This document shows positions 11,447-21,800 of a DNA stretch of 64,000 nt, in pieces; within the stretch, counting starts at the first letter, position 1; each line of letters begins with the position of its first letter. The notes below the pieces were generated by a model, which saw nothing but the letters and a program-made list of their open reading frames with translations, did not search any database and had not been told where the DNA came from. Source of the DNA: Syngnathus acus (Eukaryota > Chordata > Actinopteri > Syngnathiformes > Syngnathidae); contig NC_051093.1 of the NCBI RefSeq assembly GCF_901709675.1, positions 10,240,053-10,304,052 of the forward strand, written 5' to 3'. Both the position numbers and the translations under genes were made by a program.

Positions 11447-12325
11447 GACGTTTCTTGGAGAACACACATCCAAAGCTACTGCACAATGTAACTTCCATTT
11501 GATTTCTTCAAACAGGTTCGAAAAATAATACTTACTCACCCGCAACGGGAATCGCAAACACTCATTAGAAGCACATTTGTTCCTCTCTTTTATGCTCAAG
11601 CGTATACAGGGTTGCCAAATGACAACTCCTACCCGCCCGGTTATTAATAGATACTCGGCTATGTGTCAACTGATACCTGTACGTTTCTAAAAGGCTCAAT
11701 AGGGGGCAGTGTTGACAAGCACAGAAAGAGCAAATCATACATGTAATTGGTGTGAATGAATTAGTGTTGAGCTATTTATTGCTAAGGCGACGGACCACGT
11801 CGAACCAGGAGGCAGGCGCGCGTGCTACATACGGGTGGGTAGACTCGATGGAAGACATGCGGGAAAAGAAAAAGGAAGGAAAAAAATACAACTGCACGAG
11901 GTGGCGGGAGGGAGGGAGGGAGGAGTACTATCTCAACAGACTTGCTTGTTCTTCGTCAAAACACGTACGTCAATCGATGCAAGACATGCGGGAAAAGAAA
12001 AAGGAAGGAAAAAAAATACAACTGCACGAGGTGGAGGGAGGGGTACTATCTCAACAGACTTGCTTGTTCTTCGTCAAAACACGTACGTCATGACGTTTGC
12101 ACGAGGTGGAGGGAGGGAGGGGTACTATCTCAACAGACTTGCTTGTTCTTCGTCAAAACACGTACGTCATGACGTTTGAACGTGAGTCGCGGGCTCACCG
12201 GTTCTCCTCATGAGCCCAGCACACCAACACTAGCAAGCAGTTAGCGACTTTGGAACACCAAATCACTTGAAAACAACAAGGAGCAAACGTCCTTCGACGT
12301 CTTGTAGGGACTCGTCGTGTGAGCG
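11447..12325. promoter_or_regulatory. shared asb16/hrob upstream region
   Basis: The 879 bp between the two divergent start codons must hold both promoters. Most of the hrob-proximal half is a three-copy minisatellite (listed separately). After it come CpG-rich sequence and the hrob 5' UTR. I see no TATA box. The asb16-proximal part (11447-11850) is unremarkable, with an AGGGGGCAG motif near 11700. Confidence 0.5.
11852..12180. repeat. three-copy minisatellite with CRE-like palindromes
   Basis: Blocks recur with offsets of about 129, 130, 118, 79 and 75 bp. GACATGCGGGAAAAGAAAAA is at 11854 and 11983. GCACGAGGTGG is at 11894, 12024 and 12099. TCGTCAAAACACGTACGTCA is at 11953, 12071 and 12150. 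The last two copies end in the perfect 12-bp palindrome ACGTCATGACGT (12085-12096 and 12164-12175). Copies differ by internal deletion and by the length of a GGGA tract. Confidence 0.9.
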
Positions 12326-14409
12326 ATGGTAAGTAAGTGAGCGAGCTCGAAGACAAGTTAGCTTGCACGCTAGCATGATCGTACTTTTCCATTGAAGTCG
12401 CCAACATCGTCGTTTTCTATTCAAAACCAGCTTTGGATTTTTACAGAGCTGCCATCTGGGTGGGCTGTTCAGCATAGGCGAGGACTTTGACGACGAGGTG
12501 ATAAAACACACCTGTCACCGCTTGCTGGCAGCACACGGACCACATTTACGTCAGCATGACCGCAAAATGTTGTTGACCCTCCCTCGTCAGGACTTGCTGG
12601 GGACTCACTGGGCTGCCGGACCTCAAAGCACTGTGCCATCCCACCCTGTGGACGCAACTCGCGTTTCCGGCACCAACCTCCAGAGAGCGTCCCTGCGTCC
12701 CACTTCGGAAACAGTTGCGCCGACTTTACGGAAGCTGTCCTCGGGCACTCGGGCTTTCCACCGGCACCTACCGGTAAACCCTGAGCCCCACTTGGGAATT
12801 GGTTCGAGGCCAGCTATCACACGGGTTCCTCCGAGAGAACCCGTCGCCAGCCTCCTCCAGCCAAATGTGGAGTCTTTGCTCGCCTCAAAGCAGGTTACTC
12901 CGGCTTTGCAGGACCTTACCTCAGGCACTCGTTTCCCGAGGCCCAATTTGCCACCCGCACTGAGCCTCCCTAAGCCCCATGTGGGGGGGGCACAGGAGAG
13001 TCCCGCCACCAATGAGCCATTCCGGCCTCTGGGCCAGAAAACCTCGCGGAAGCTTTCTTCCAGCGCTCGAGCTTGCGCTCTTCCGTCCCCCGAATCGGAC
13101 TCGGGGAGGGTCAACAGGCAGCCGTGTCCCGTCCCCACCGCCGTTGTGGCATTACGCCCACTGGGTGCCACCCCCGCGGTCACTCGAGCCTCTGGATCGA
13201 ACCTTCTTCAGCCAAGCGATGAGCGACCAGCTCACTCCCTTGCACCTACCGTACGCCATGTCACCGAGCCCCCCTCGGGGTTACTGCAGAAGCCCAGCGC
13301 CAATGTCGCCGCTCAGGATGACTTTGACGACTGGGACTTGGACCTTGCAGACTTGGAGGCGTGTGAACGTTTAGCGGTACCCTCTGCCCCGCTCCAGGCC
13401 CTAGGTGGAGGGACTCTTAGAGCGCCAACCTCCACAGCCACCTTGCTAGCCCCAAACACTCTTTCCAGGAGTCACTGCAAGCCTCAGCCAGCGGCGCGGA
13501 GCACCCCAGGGCCCTCGGGTCCGCCTCGAGGCCTCTTTGAGGCGGTTTCACCCGCGCTCGTAGCCTCCCCCTCTTCATCTCCCGCCTTTAGTCCGCACCC
13601 CCTCAGCACACCGTTGCTGACAAACCACCTGGTGCAGCTGGTGTCTGCGTCCAACAAGGTGTCCCGCAAGAGGCCTCGCTCGGAGCCTCGGCCGCCCAAG
13701 ACTCGGCGCTTCCCGGGCCCGGCGGGCCTCCTCCCGGAGGAGGTCTGTTTCGAAGCGTTGACGTCATCCATCTAAGATGGTTTCCCTGTCCAAACGATGT
13801 CATTTAGTGAGTTTGTTCCTTTTCACCAGGCACCCAGTCACAGTCTGGATGAGATTGTGGTGTCCGTTCCCCAGATTCCCGCCTACGGTGTGGCGGCACG
13901 TCTTCCACACCAGGTAATGGCGTGCAATACTCGCATGATCCCAGGGAAGCAGGATGACGTTGCGGTTAGCGCAGGCGTCTTTTTGAAATTGAGAGCTGAT
14001 TATTGGAGAGGGCAACCAGATGTGTCCCAATACCTTTGTCCAGGTTTCCTGCTCCCAAAGTGAGGAAGAGGATTTTGCCGGCCCCTGGGCGGCGATGAAG
14101 GCCGAGATGGGACTGGACGATCGGAACCCAGCGTGCTTCCTGTGCTCCTTCAGCGTGGTTATGGTGCTACGCAAGGTCTCTCTTGCTTGCCTGCTTTGCC
14201 TTCAGTCATTTTTTTCTTTCCTTATGTCTTGTTTCGTTGTGGTGGTGGTGGTGGTGGTGGCGGCGGCGGCGGCGGCGGCGGCAGGCGGCTTTGAAGCAGC
14301 TGGACAAAAACAAAGTGCCAAACATGGCCGTGATGCTCAAGAGTATCAACCACACGCATGCCGACGCTAAGGCCGTGTTCAGGGATCCTACAGGCACGTG
14401 CGGATGCAC

Positions 14410-14472
<63 letters not shown>

Positions 14473-14862
14473 TACTATTCCTGCACAGCAATGGACACGG
14501 CCATCTTGTTGACTAAAGGTGAGATCCGGGGCACGGTGCATCGGCGCCTCCTGGAGGAGCGCTTGGGGGAACTGAAGGTTGGCGCCGTGCTTCTTCTCAA
14601 ACAAGTGAGAAAACACTTTTTAAATTCAAGTGCCACCAAGATCCTTTGATCTGAAAGCCAGTGTGGCATTTGCTTGTAGGTGGGCGTGTTCTCCCCCTCC
14701 CATTGCAACCACTACCTCAACGTGACGCCTAACAACCTTCTCAGGATCTATTCACCAGATGGAGGCTGCCACAAGGGGCAGCTGCCACCGTCGATTCTGG
14801 TGGGCGACACGCACCCAAATCGGCAAGCATCGGCGCGCTGTCCGCCCTTCAAATTTTGTTTT

Positions 14863-14914
<52 letters not shown>

Positions 14915-15184
14915 TCACGTAGGAGCCCTCGCCCGCCGTCGAGCCCGTAAGCTGCATGCCGCTGGTGTTTGACAATGACAACGCCGGTGCCGACGATGGG
15001 AACAAATGCAAAGATGGAAGCCCGCAAGCTTCAGGATGGGACGCAGGTGGGTTCACTCAAGTGTGTAGGATGCCAAACAATTGTGTAACCATTTCATACT
15101 AATAAAAGGGGCTGGTCACACTTGATTGCAGACGACCTTGATGAGCTGTTGGTGGCGCTCTCCGAGGACACCTACAGTCTTTGA
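12326..15184 (+). CDS. hrob: HROB, MCM8-9 loading factor (C17orf53 homologue)
   Basis: Nine coding exons: 12326-12328 (ATG alone), 12447-13742, 13830-13913, 14044-14175, 14285-14393, 14519-14604, 14680-14799, 14923-15046 and 15132-15184. They total 2007 nt, 668 aa (human, as I recall, 647). HROB recruits the MCM8-MCM9 helicase to sites of homologous recombination and interstrand-crosslink repair in the nucleus. The N-terminus (GLFSIGEDFDDEV) and acidic DDFDDWDLDLADLE (from residue 292) match the family. So do TNHLVQLVSAS, KTRRFPGPAGLLP, SLDEIVVSVPQIP, FAGPWAAMKAEMGLDD and an OB-fold-like C-terminal half (CFLCSFSVVMVLRK, NKVPNMAVMLKS, FRDPTGEIRGTVHRRLLEE, HYLNVTPNNLLRIYSP). The end DDLDELLVALSED fits too. 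Exon 2 is poor in conserved motifs and Pro/Ser-rich. Intron 5 has a GC donor, and its acceptor is ambiguous (14489 would add ten residues). Confidence 0.92.
14238..14284 (+). repeat. (GTG)n(GCG)n between polypyrimidine tract and acceptor
   Basis: Trinucleotide repeats fill the last 45 bp of hrob intron 4, up to the GGCAG acceptor at 14284. The pyrimidine-rich stretch (TTTTTCTTTCC, TCTTGTTTCG) lies upstream of the repeat. No AG occurs between that stretch and the real acceptor. Confidence 0.85.
14407..14470. repeat. (CA)n microsatellite in hrob intron 5
   Basis: About 31 CA units make up most of a 95-125 bp intron that begins with a GC donor. Confidence 0.92.
14861..14916 (+). repeat. (TTTC)n acting as polypyrimidine tract
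   Basis: Fourteen TTTC units end six bases before the acceptor (CACGTAG, 14922) of hrob exon 8. They would serve as a very long polypyrimidine tract. Confidence 0.9.
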
Positions 15185-15379
15185 GTTTGACAACGGACCC
15201 CGATGTCATTGTAAAAATGTTCAAAACATGCAAAAATGTGCCATTTTTTGTTGTTGTTTAAAAGTCCCCCAAGTGGCTTTCTCTGTTGATATTAGCAAAG
15301 AAAAATCTATTGCAACATTCTTTTCTCACATTGATTGATACAGGCCAATGGCTCAGTTGGCACGGTGATTGATAATAAA
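15185..15379 (+). other. hrob: 3' UTR of hrob
   Basis: Short AT-rich tail after TGA 15182-15184. The first canonical AATAAA is at 15374-15379. Confidence 0.55.
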
Positions 15380-17300
15380 TGGGTTGATTGTTTGTTGGAA
15401 GATTATAGATGGGTTGGGAATTAGTTTGAATTTGTGGAAGGAAAAAATGTCAATTGTAGCCTTTGATAATACCATTCATTCCATCATAATTTGCCTTGAA
15501 ACTTTCACAGCCTCTCCTGCTACATATGCAAATGGAGCGCATCATATTATGCCTGATGATGCTTCATATTCCATTAAAAATGCACTCAGCAATTGTAATT
15601 GCACCGGCCCTAATTTGACACTTTTCTTTTCATCCTCAGTTACATTGAGTCCCTGGAGGAAGGTAACATTTTTCATCACTCCATTAAATTATGATTTTAT
15701 TAAAGGGCATCAAGTAATCAATTTCAGTGTGTGAGAAGGTGAAATCAACTTTCTGTGAGGAACAAAAATGCAAAGGTACAAATGATTGAGCTCGTGGGTC
15801 ACGAGGGCCGACCGCATCATTTGCTTGCAGGCAAGTAGCTTACCAGGGAGGGGAGGGGGTCATTGTGATTTCCAAGTCACGTGGTGATCCTTTGAAAATA
15901 TAGGGTCTGATATTTATCTTTCTTAGTGTAAGAAATAATTCAACACTGTCTTCCCGTAAATGAGTAGGATTCATGATTAAATACAGCTCCGGAGCTAAGG
16001 AGATTCCTTCGGTAATTGGAGGCGGTTCCAAAATGACGTCACGGACGCACGTTGTCCTAATGAAAATTGGGTTCGCGCCCGCCTGACCTGGGGGGGGGGG
16101 GTGTGCAGCTTCACGCAGCTCCCGCCTGCCCGCCCACCTGCCTGCCCGCCCGCCCACCGGAAGACGGACGAGGTGGCGGAAAAGTCACGCCAAAGTGCCT
16201 TCATTCAACATCAATGGGGCGACTGGAAACTAACTTCCTTCCTTCCTACCTTGCTTGCTTCCTTCCTTCCTTTATTAGAAGGGCAACTACAGCCGCAGAA
16301 TAATGAATATCGTCGCCAAAGCCACCAAATTGCAGGGCCAGCTTGAAAGTAGGTGAACCGTCAACTTTCGCCGTGTTCGAGGGAGTAGCGTAAAAGTCCA
16401 ACTTTTCTCTTTTATATGCATGCTAGAAATGCTCTTAATCACCTCTTTTGTTCACTGAAGGCTTTCATATTTGATGTTTGCTGCCTTTTCCTCCGTGACG
16501 GATTTTCTGGAGGCTCGAAATCAGTTTTTAGAATGCTTGGAGTTGAAGGGGAGACATGGAAACCCGCAATTGCTCTTTTGTGTATGTTCCATTTGCACTT
16601 TCAGAAAAAAATATTATATTCTTCTTATCTTCTAATCTTATATTAGCTTTATTTTAATGTGCTTTTAAAAAGAATTACGTTTTTTTCCCCATAGTACTTT
16701 CTATTACACAGTTTAAAATGTACACTGAGAGATTACATTGCCGGCAGTTTTCTTGGCATGAGCATCACATTCTTGAAAAATATGCTTTTGAGTATTATTT
16801 CTTTCATGCTCAATAGATATTTTGTGAGCCTGCTGTGCCGTGTGCGGAAAATGTCATTTCAACCATCATCCTGCCTTTCCAGGCAGGCCTGCCCTGCCTC
16901 CCCCCCCCCCATATGAAGAGTCTCACAACAAGGATGCTTTCCTCATCTCCCCTGGTGTGCCAGCCAGCGATGGCGTGCTACCTCTGACCTCCCCCCGCCT
17001 CAAGTTTCTTTTTTGGTCCTACTCCCTCCTTCCTAACATCACAGCTCACTTCTGCTTCACTTCCCATGACACCAAATACACCCCCCCTCTCCCCCCACTC
17101 CTCCACAAAGAACTACTATCCATCCATTTGTCTGTCAGTCTGCGTCTTAGCCATCTTCCTGCTTCTCGTCCGTCCGCCTGTGTCTATCCGAGGTGACGGG
17201 ATGTGGAAGTGTGAGGGCGAGAAGGAGGGGAGGGGAGGGGAGGGAGTCGACCAACCTTTTTTCTCGCCCCCCCTCCTCTCTTTTCTCTCTCACGCACTCC
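15380..17300. other. intergenic hrob-asic2
   Basis: No gene seen. The AT-rich part at 15400-15720 has a POU octamer, ATGCAAAT (about 15526), and several TAAT cores, and could be a conserved enhancer. A perfect CRE, TGACGTCA, is at 16034-16041, next to a G run (16091-16101) and GCCC-rich sequence. The rest holds simple CTTC and pyrimidine-rich tracts (16240-16270, 16890-17150). Confidence 0.4.
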
Positions 17301-17737
17301 CTCTCTCTTTCTCCGCCGTTGTCAGGCACCACCACAGATGAGCAGGAAAGAGGCGGGCGAGCGGATGTAGCCGGACGGAGGACGCCAGGAGGAGTTTGGA
17401 TGGGCGCGCGCGACTAAACACTGGCTTGGATCACAAAGGGCTGAGCCAGCCAGCCAGCCAGCCAGCAGCCAGCCAGCAGCCAGCCAGCCAGCAGCCAGCC
17501 AGCAGCCAGCCAGCAGCCAGCCAGCCAGCCAGCAGCCAGCCTTCGTCCCTCATCTCACACACTCGCGCCGGATGTCTCCTCGCTCGCTAGGCTGAAGACG
17601 AAAGGTGCTGGCCGTCCGTCCGTCCGTCCATCCGTCAGTTGCGCGCATGGGAGAATCTGCCACGCTTGGACATGTGTGATGTGTGTGTAAGACTGCACGC
17701 AAGAGTGGCTGCTTGAGTCCTGTCACTCTGGAATTTG
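17301..17737 (+). promoter_or_regulatory. asic2: candidate asic2 (ASIC2a) promoter and 5' UTR exon
   Basis: GC-rich sequence leads to a strong donor, TTTG|GTGAGT, at 17737/17738. An acceptor, GGGCGCAG, at 18249 lies 56 bp before the ASIC2a start codon, so a 5' UTR exon plus a roughly 510-bp intron is likely. An imperfect (CCAG)n repeat covers 17446-17541. The transcription start is not visible. Confidence 0.35.
17446..17541. repeat. imperfect (CCAG)n / CAGCCAGC repeat
   Basis: Mixed CCAG and CAGC units over 96 bp, within the candidate 5' UTR of asic2. Confidence 0.88.
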
Positions 17738-18305
17738 GTGAGTGCGTACAGGATGGGATGGATGGGACCAGGATGGTTGCCTTCACGTTTCCGTTCAAAA
17801 TGAAGTATTCTTGAATTTTCTCTTATTTTTCTTTGAATTTTTAATTTTAGATATACATGCTTTTAGTTTTCCCATTTTGAGTAGACTTTTGCACTTATTT
17901 TGTTTTTGTCATTTATTAGCAATATATGTCTATTTTTTAAATGATTAAATGCGGTCTTTTTTCAATGTTGTTCAACTTTTTTCTATTTCTCCAAATGTAT
18001 TTCACATTTAAAATACATTTCAATTCGATTTTATTGGAAGACATTCATTTTGTTTTCAAATGAAGCTAAATTTGATTTAAAATGTCATTGTATTTGAAAC
18101 ATACATTTGATTGTCAATGTTAACAAAATCAAACATGTTCTTTATTTCTTTTCATTTTAATGCAAGCTTTTTTTTTTTCCCCCATTCCGTTGGATTTCTT
18201 TGATGACAGTCCCTGAACCTTCTAAAGCTGACATGTGTATTGGGCGCAGGTGCGAGAGTGCGGGGGAAGAGCGGGCTTCCCGAGGTGACGGAGCCCCCGC
18301 CGACG

Positions 18306-18875
18306 ATGGACCTGAAGGAGAGCTGCGGAAGCCGAGAGAGCTCCAGCCTGCGTCCGGGCTCCTGGCGGGCCTTCGCCTTCGGCAGCACCCTGCACGGACT
18401 GCGCTTCGTCTTCCCCCGCTCGGGCGGCGGCGGGACGGCGCGCCGCCTCCTGTGGGCGGCGGCTCTGTTGACCTGCACGGCCCTGCTGGCCCTGGAGAGC
18501 GCCGAGCGTCTGGCCTACTTCCTGTCCTTCCCTCACGTGACCAGCGTGGACGCGGTGGTGTCGGGCAGCCTGGTCTTCCCCGCCGTCACCGTGTGCAACC
18601 TCAACGCCTACCGCTTCGGGCGGCTGACGCGGAATGACCTGTACCACGCCGGCGAGCTGCTGGCGCTGCTGGACGTGCACCTGAACGTCTCGCAGCCTCA
18701 CCTGGCCGAGCCCGACGTGCTGGACTTCCTGCGGGAGCGGGCCAACTTCACGGCGTACAAGCCCAAGGCTTTCAGCATGCGCGAGTTCGCCGAGCGCGTG
18801 GGACACGACCTGCGGGAGATGATGCTCTACTGCCGCTACCAAGGAGACGAGTGCAGCCACCGAGACTTCCAGACG
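18306..18875 (+). CDS. asic2: ASIC2, alternative first coding exon, isoform a type
   Basis: The exon encodes 190 residues, from MDLKES to the GTAAGT donor at 18876, and ends in phase 0. ASIC2 is a plasma-membrane DEG/ENaC sodium channel subunit that forms proton-gated trimers with other ASICs in neurons. Visible are the intracellular gating motif His30-Gly31 (STLHGLRFVF) and TM1 at about 48-64 (LLWAAALLTCTALLAL). The post-TM1 FPAVTVCNLN (91-100) follows, then NDLYHAGELLALLDV, ANFTAYKPKAFSM and RVGHDLREMMLYC, all typical of ASIC2a. His77 in FPHVTSVD corresponds to the histidine needed for acid sensing in ASIC2a. The exon is very GC-rich, and a short Gly run (39-43) precedes TM1. The extracellular core, TM2 and selectivity filter are encoded beyond the window. 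An in-frame upstream start (18240) is unlikely. Confidence 0.92.
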
Positions 18876-21800
18876 GTAAGTAAGTGCGCGGCGACGGGAT
18901 CGAGGAAAATGTCACTCGGGTTCACAGATGAGTCGCCTGCCTGTGGATTGAAAGTGCATCTTTTCCTGCCAGGCTAAATTTGGCCTCTGCGTTCAGGGTT
19001 CATTTGTCTCGGTTTGCGCGTTCCGGCTGCCAAATTGAAAGGCCGCTTGTGATCTTTTCAAGGCCTTCATGTCAGAGCAAAGTCGACACCCACTTGTTGC
19101 CGCCTCATCTGATTGTTGTGAATTGTTACGAGTTGCTTGCCGTTGCTCTTTTGTCTGCGACTTCATGCCAAAACTTTTCTCCGACTTGCCGCAAAACTTA
19201 AGGATGAGTGAGTGAGGCGAGGCAGGGGCCAAGAAAGAATTGGTTCCATTCAGGAAGCTGGGCTCCTTTTATCCCCCCCCCCTCAACTCTCAGTGTGTCT
19301 GTCATGTTTGAAGGTGGTCTACCAATGCTTTGGTCTTGGTGCTGCGGTTGTGGCGTGGCTTCCATCATGGCAATTGTGAACAATTTGAATAGCGCGCTTT
19401 CCCTGTACTTGCCATTCACGATGCAACTTTTCTTCCATTTCTCACTCAATAATGCATGAAGGCGCTAAGCGTAGCGTATGAATTGTTAAGACTCGGCGGT
19501 CCGGTTCGCTTACGTCGGCCGGCACACGCTGTAAACAAACGGCCCAGCCTCTGGCTGTTGGATCCGCTGATGTGCCGCTGATCCGCTTTTGGCCTTGGCG
19601 GTCGGACTCCATGACACAAAAGGCTAGTTTCGGATGGAGCAACTTGAAGGTGTCAATTATTCATGTTTGTGGCAACCATGTCGGTCAGCACAACTCAAAT
19701 CAAGCAAGCTGTTTGCTCCGAAACAATTTGCTGTGTTGTTTTTACACAAGAAGGTCAATGAAGTTTGTAAAGTCTTTTCTAGAAAACAAAATGAAACGAC
19801 CGAAAGATATCATACTTCAAAGAATTCCAATCTTGACTTGGCACGAAAGAGTATTTTCGTCGCTTTTTCCATTTCAAGCTGTTGGCCATGACTAGACTGC
19901 CGGTCGAATCCATTTTCTTCAGTTTTGACTCATTGTGACAGTCGGCTTGCCCTCTTCTGTCGCGGTTAGCCTGCGTAGCCTGGCGAGTCCCCGCTTGTCT
20001 CCCCTTCGCGGCCATCTTGGATGTGGTAGGTCACGTTGGAAAGTGGCTTTGTAGTGGACTTGACGACAAGAGAGGCCTCTCTTGTGTTTGGCCGCCTGTT
20101 GCTCCAGCTGCTCCCAGCCCGCCCGCCCGCCCGCCCGGCTTGTCAGCTCGCCTTACCGTAGCGACGTACCTTCACCTCCCCGCCCGCGGATGCCGAAAAA
20201 TCCCCAAACTGGAAGCTGTCACCAGCGTCATGCCATATTTTTTGCACCGATGCACGGCGTGAGCGTCACCTCGCATCGTTGTCAACACATGCGTGCGCAC
20301 GCTAGATTTGGTCAAATCTGGAATCTTCCTCATTGAGCTCTAACTGGCACATTGGAAAGAATTCCTCATGACATCACTTTCTGCAAATGTTCTCCCATGG
20401 CAAGGCTTTCCGTGTCGTGTGACTCGGCAGTGGAAAAGTAGGGCCGCCCGCGCGCAATTTGGCATGCTAACTGGCAAGTTGATGCAGAAATAGACAGAGT
20501 GGGAAGGGAACCCAGACATAGTTCATCATTGAACGACTGGATCATTACTTCAGGAGATGCCAACAAATCAAATGTCACAACTTTGGTCACGTAAAGGCTA
20601 GCATACATCATCATTTGTAAATGAGCCTAGCACTCTGTTCTTGTATTTTCTTAACACATACAATGGTGAAATGAAATCGAAAGAATGAATCCGTTTCTGC
20701 CATAGTTTTCCTTCAATTCAATGAACACTGTGCTGCTCCTTGTGGGGTGTGCGCGCGCGCTTTGGTCACCAGGGGGCAGTATAACCAGGGTAGTATACAC
20801 ACAGATGGAGCTTGTATCATATCGATTGAAATGTGGCACTCGTTTTTGCTTGTAAATATAAATGTAGCACTCCTTTGCTTGCGTTGAAATATCCTTTGCT
20901 CGTATCCTGGCGTGGATTGTTTGCAAACTTTCTGCATTGGCCTATCGAACGTCTCTAAATATTCCACAGCGTGAGCATTGTCATTTGTCTTTGCGAGCGA
21001 ATCCCCCTGAGCTGATTGCTCACTCGCTCGCTCCCTGTGGTCTTTTACAAATGAGCTGCTCGTTAGTTTGTTCCGGACGCGGGCTGATTTCGACCCAGAC
21101 GCCGTAAGTGGGCGGATCTTCCGCACTTTTCTCTGCTGATCACCTCAGCCCGAGATGAACGTTAACGGCGTCAAGCTTTGTTTTTTTTTAACACATCCTG
21201 GCACGTCTGAGACCTGTGCCATTAAATGTGCTTAGAGGAGGAGAGGCCGGAACCTGGCCCACGCACACTCCGCAATGTGTGGATGATGATGATGTGGATG
21301 ATGCTGATGCCAGTGGTGTAAACAGTGGGAAGGCATCGATTTGGCTTGTGGTCTTGCCTCCATCTATATCTCATACTTTTATGACTTTTATTTATTGACT
21401 GCTTAGTGGACAGCTTCCAAAAGCAAACACACACACACATACGCTGTCGATGAGGTCTATTTATTCTATATTGGATGTTGGCCGACGTTCATGCAGGCGA
21501 ACAAGATGTAGCCTTGTCTGTCTTGAGTGGAGAAAAGTGCTAATTATAACGCTGTGTGTTTTGTTGTGCTAAAAACATCCGACTGCCCTTTCACACCGTA
21601 GTCAGTTGTGCGTGTTCAAGACGACACTTCAGTCATTTTTGGTGCGGGGTTAGGCCCCCATGTCTATCGTTGATTTCTTATGTACATAAATGCTGAAAAG
21701 GACAAAGAATCCCCCGTCTGCGATGAATTGAAAATGTGTGCTTTCCAAGCCGCCGTTCCTGCGCTTGCTCTCTTCAACCCGCTCGCTACCAAGCAGTAGC

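Noticed and set aside
11852-12180. CRISPR-like array
   Set aside because: The copies are contiguous minisatellite units of unequal length without unique spacers, in a eukaryotic promoter region.
12800-12815. tRNA B-box-like GGTTCGAGGCC
   Set aside because: It lies in hrob coding sequence, with no A box and no cloverleaf.
12498-13775. hrob exon 2 as a single-exon gene starting at 12498
   Set aside because: Position 12498 is a GTG inside the exon. Similarity continues upstream to 12447 and joins an ATG exon at 12326-12328, and the frame beyond 13742 is intron.
18222-18860. Minus-strand and other-frame ORFs across the ASIC2a exon
   Set aside because: Shadow frames of a very GC-rich exon; the plus frame has clear DEG/ENaC motifs.
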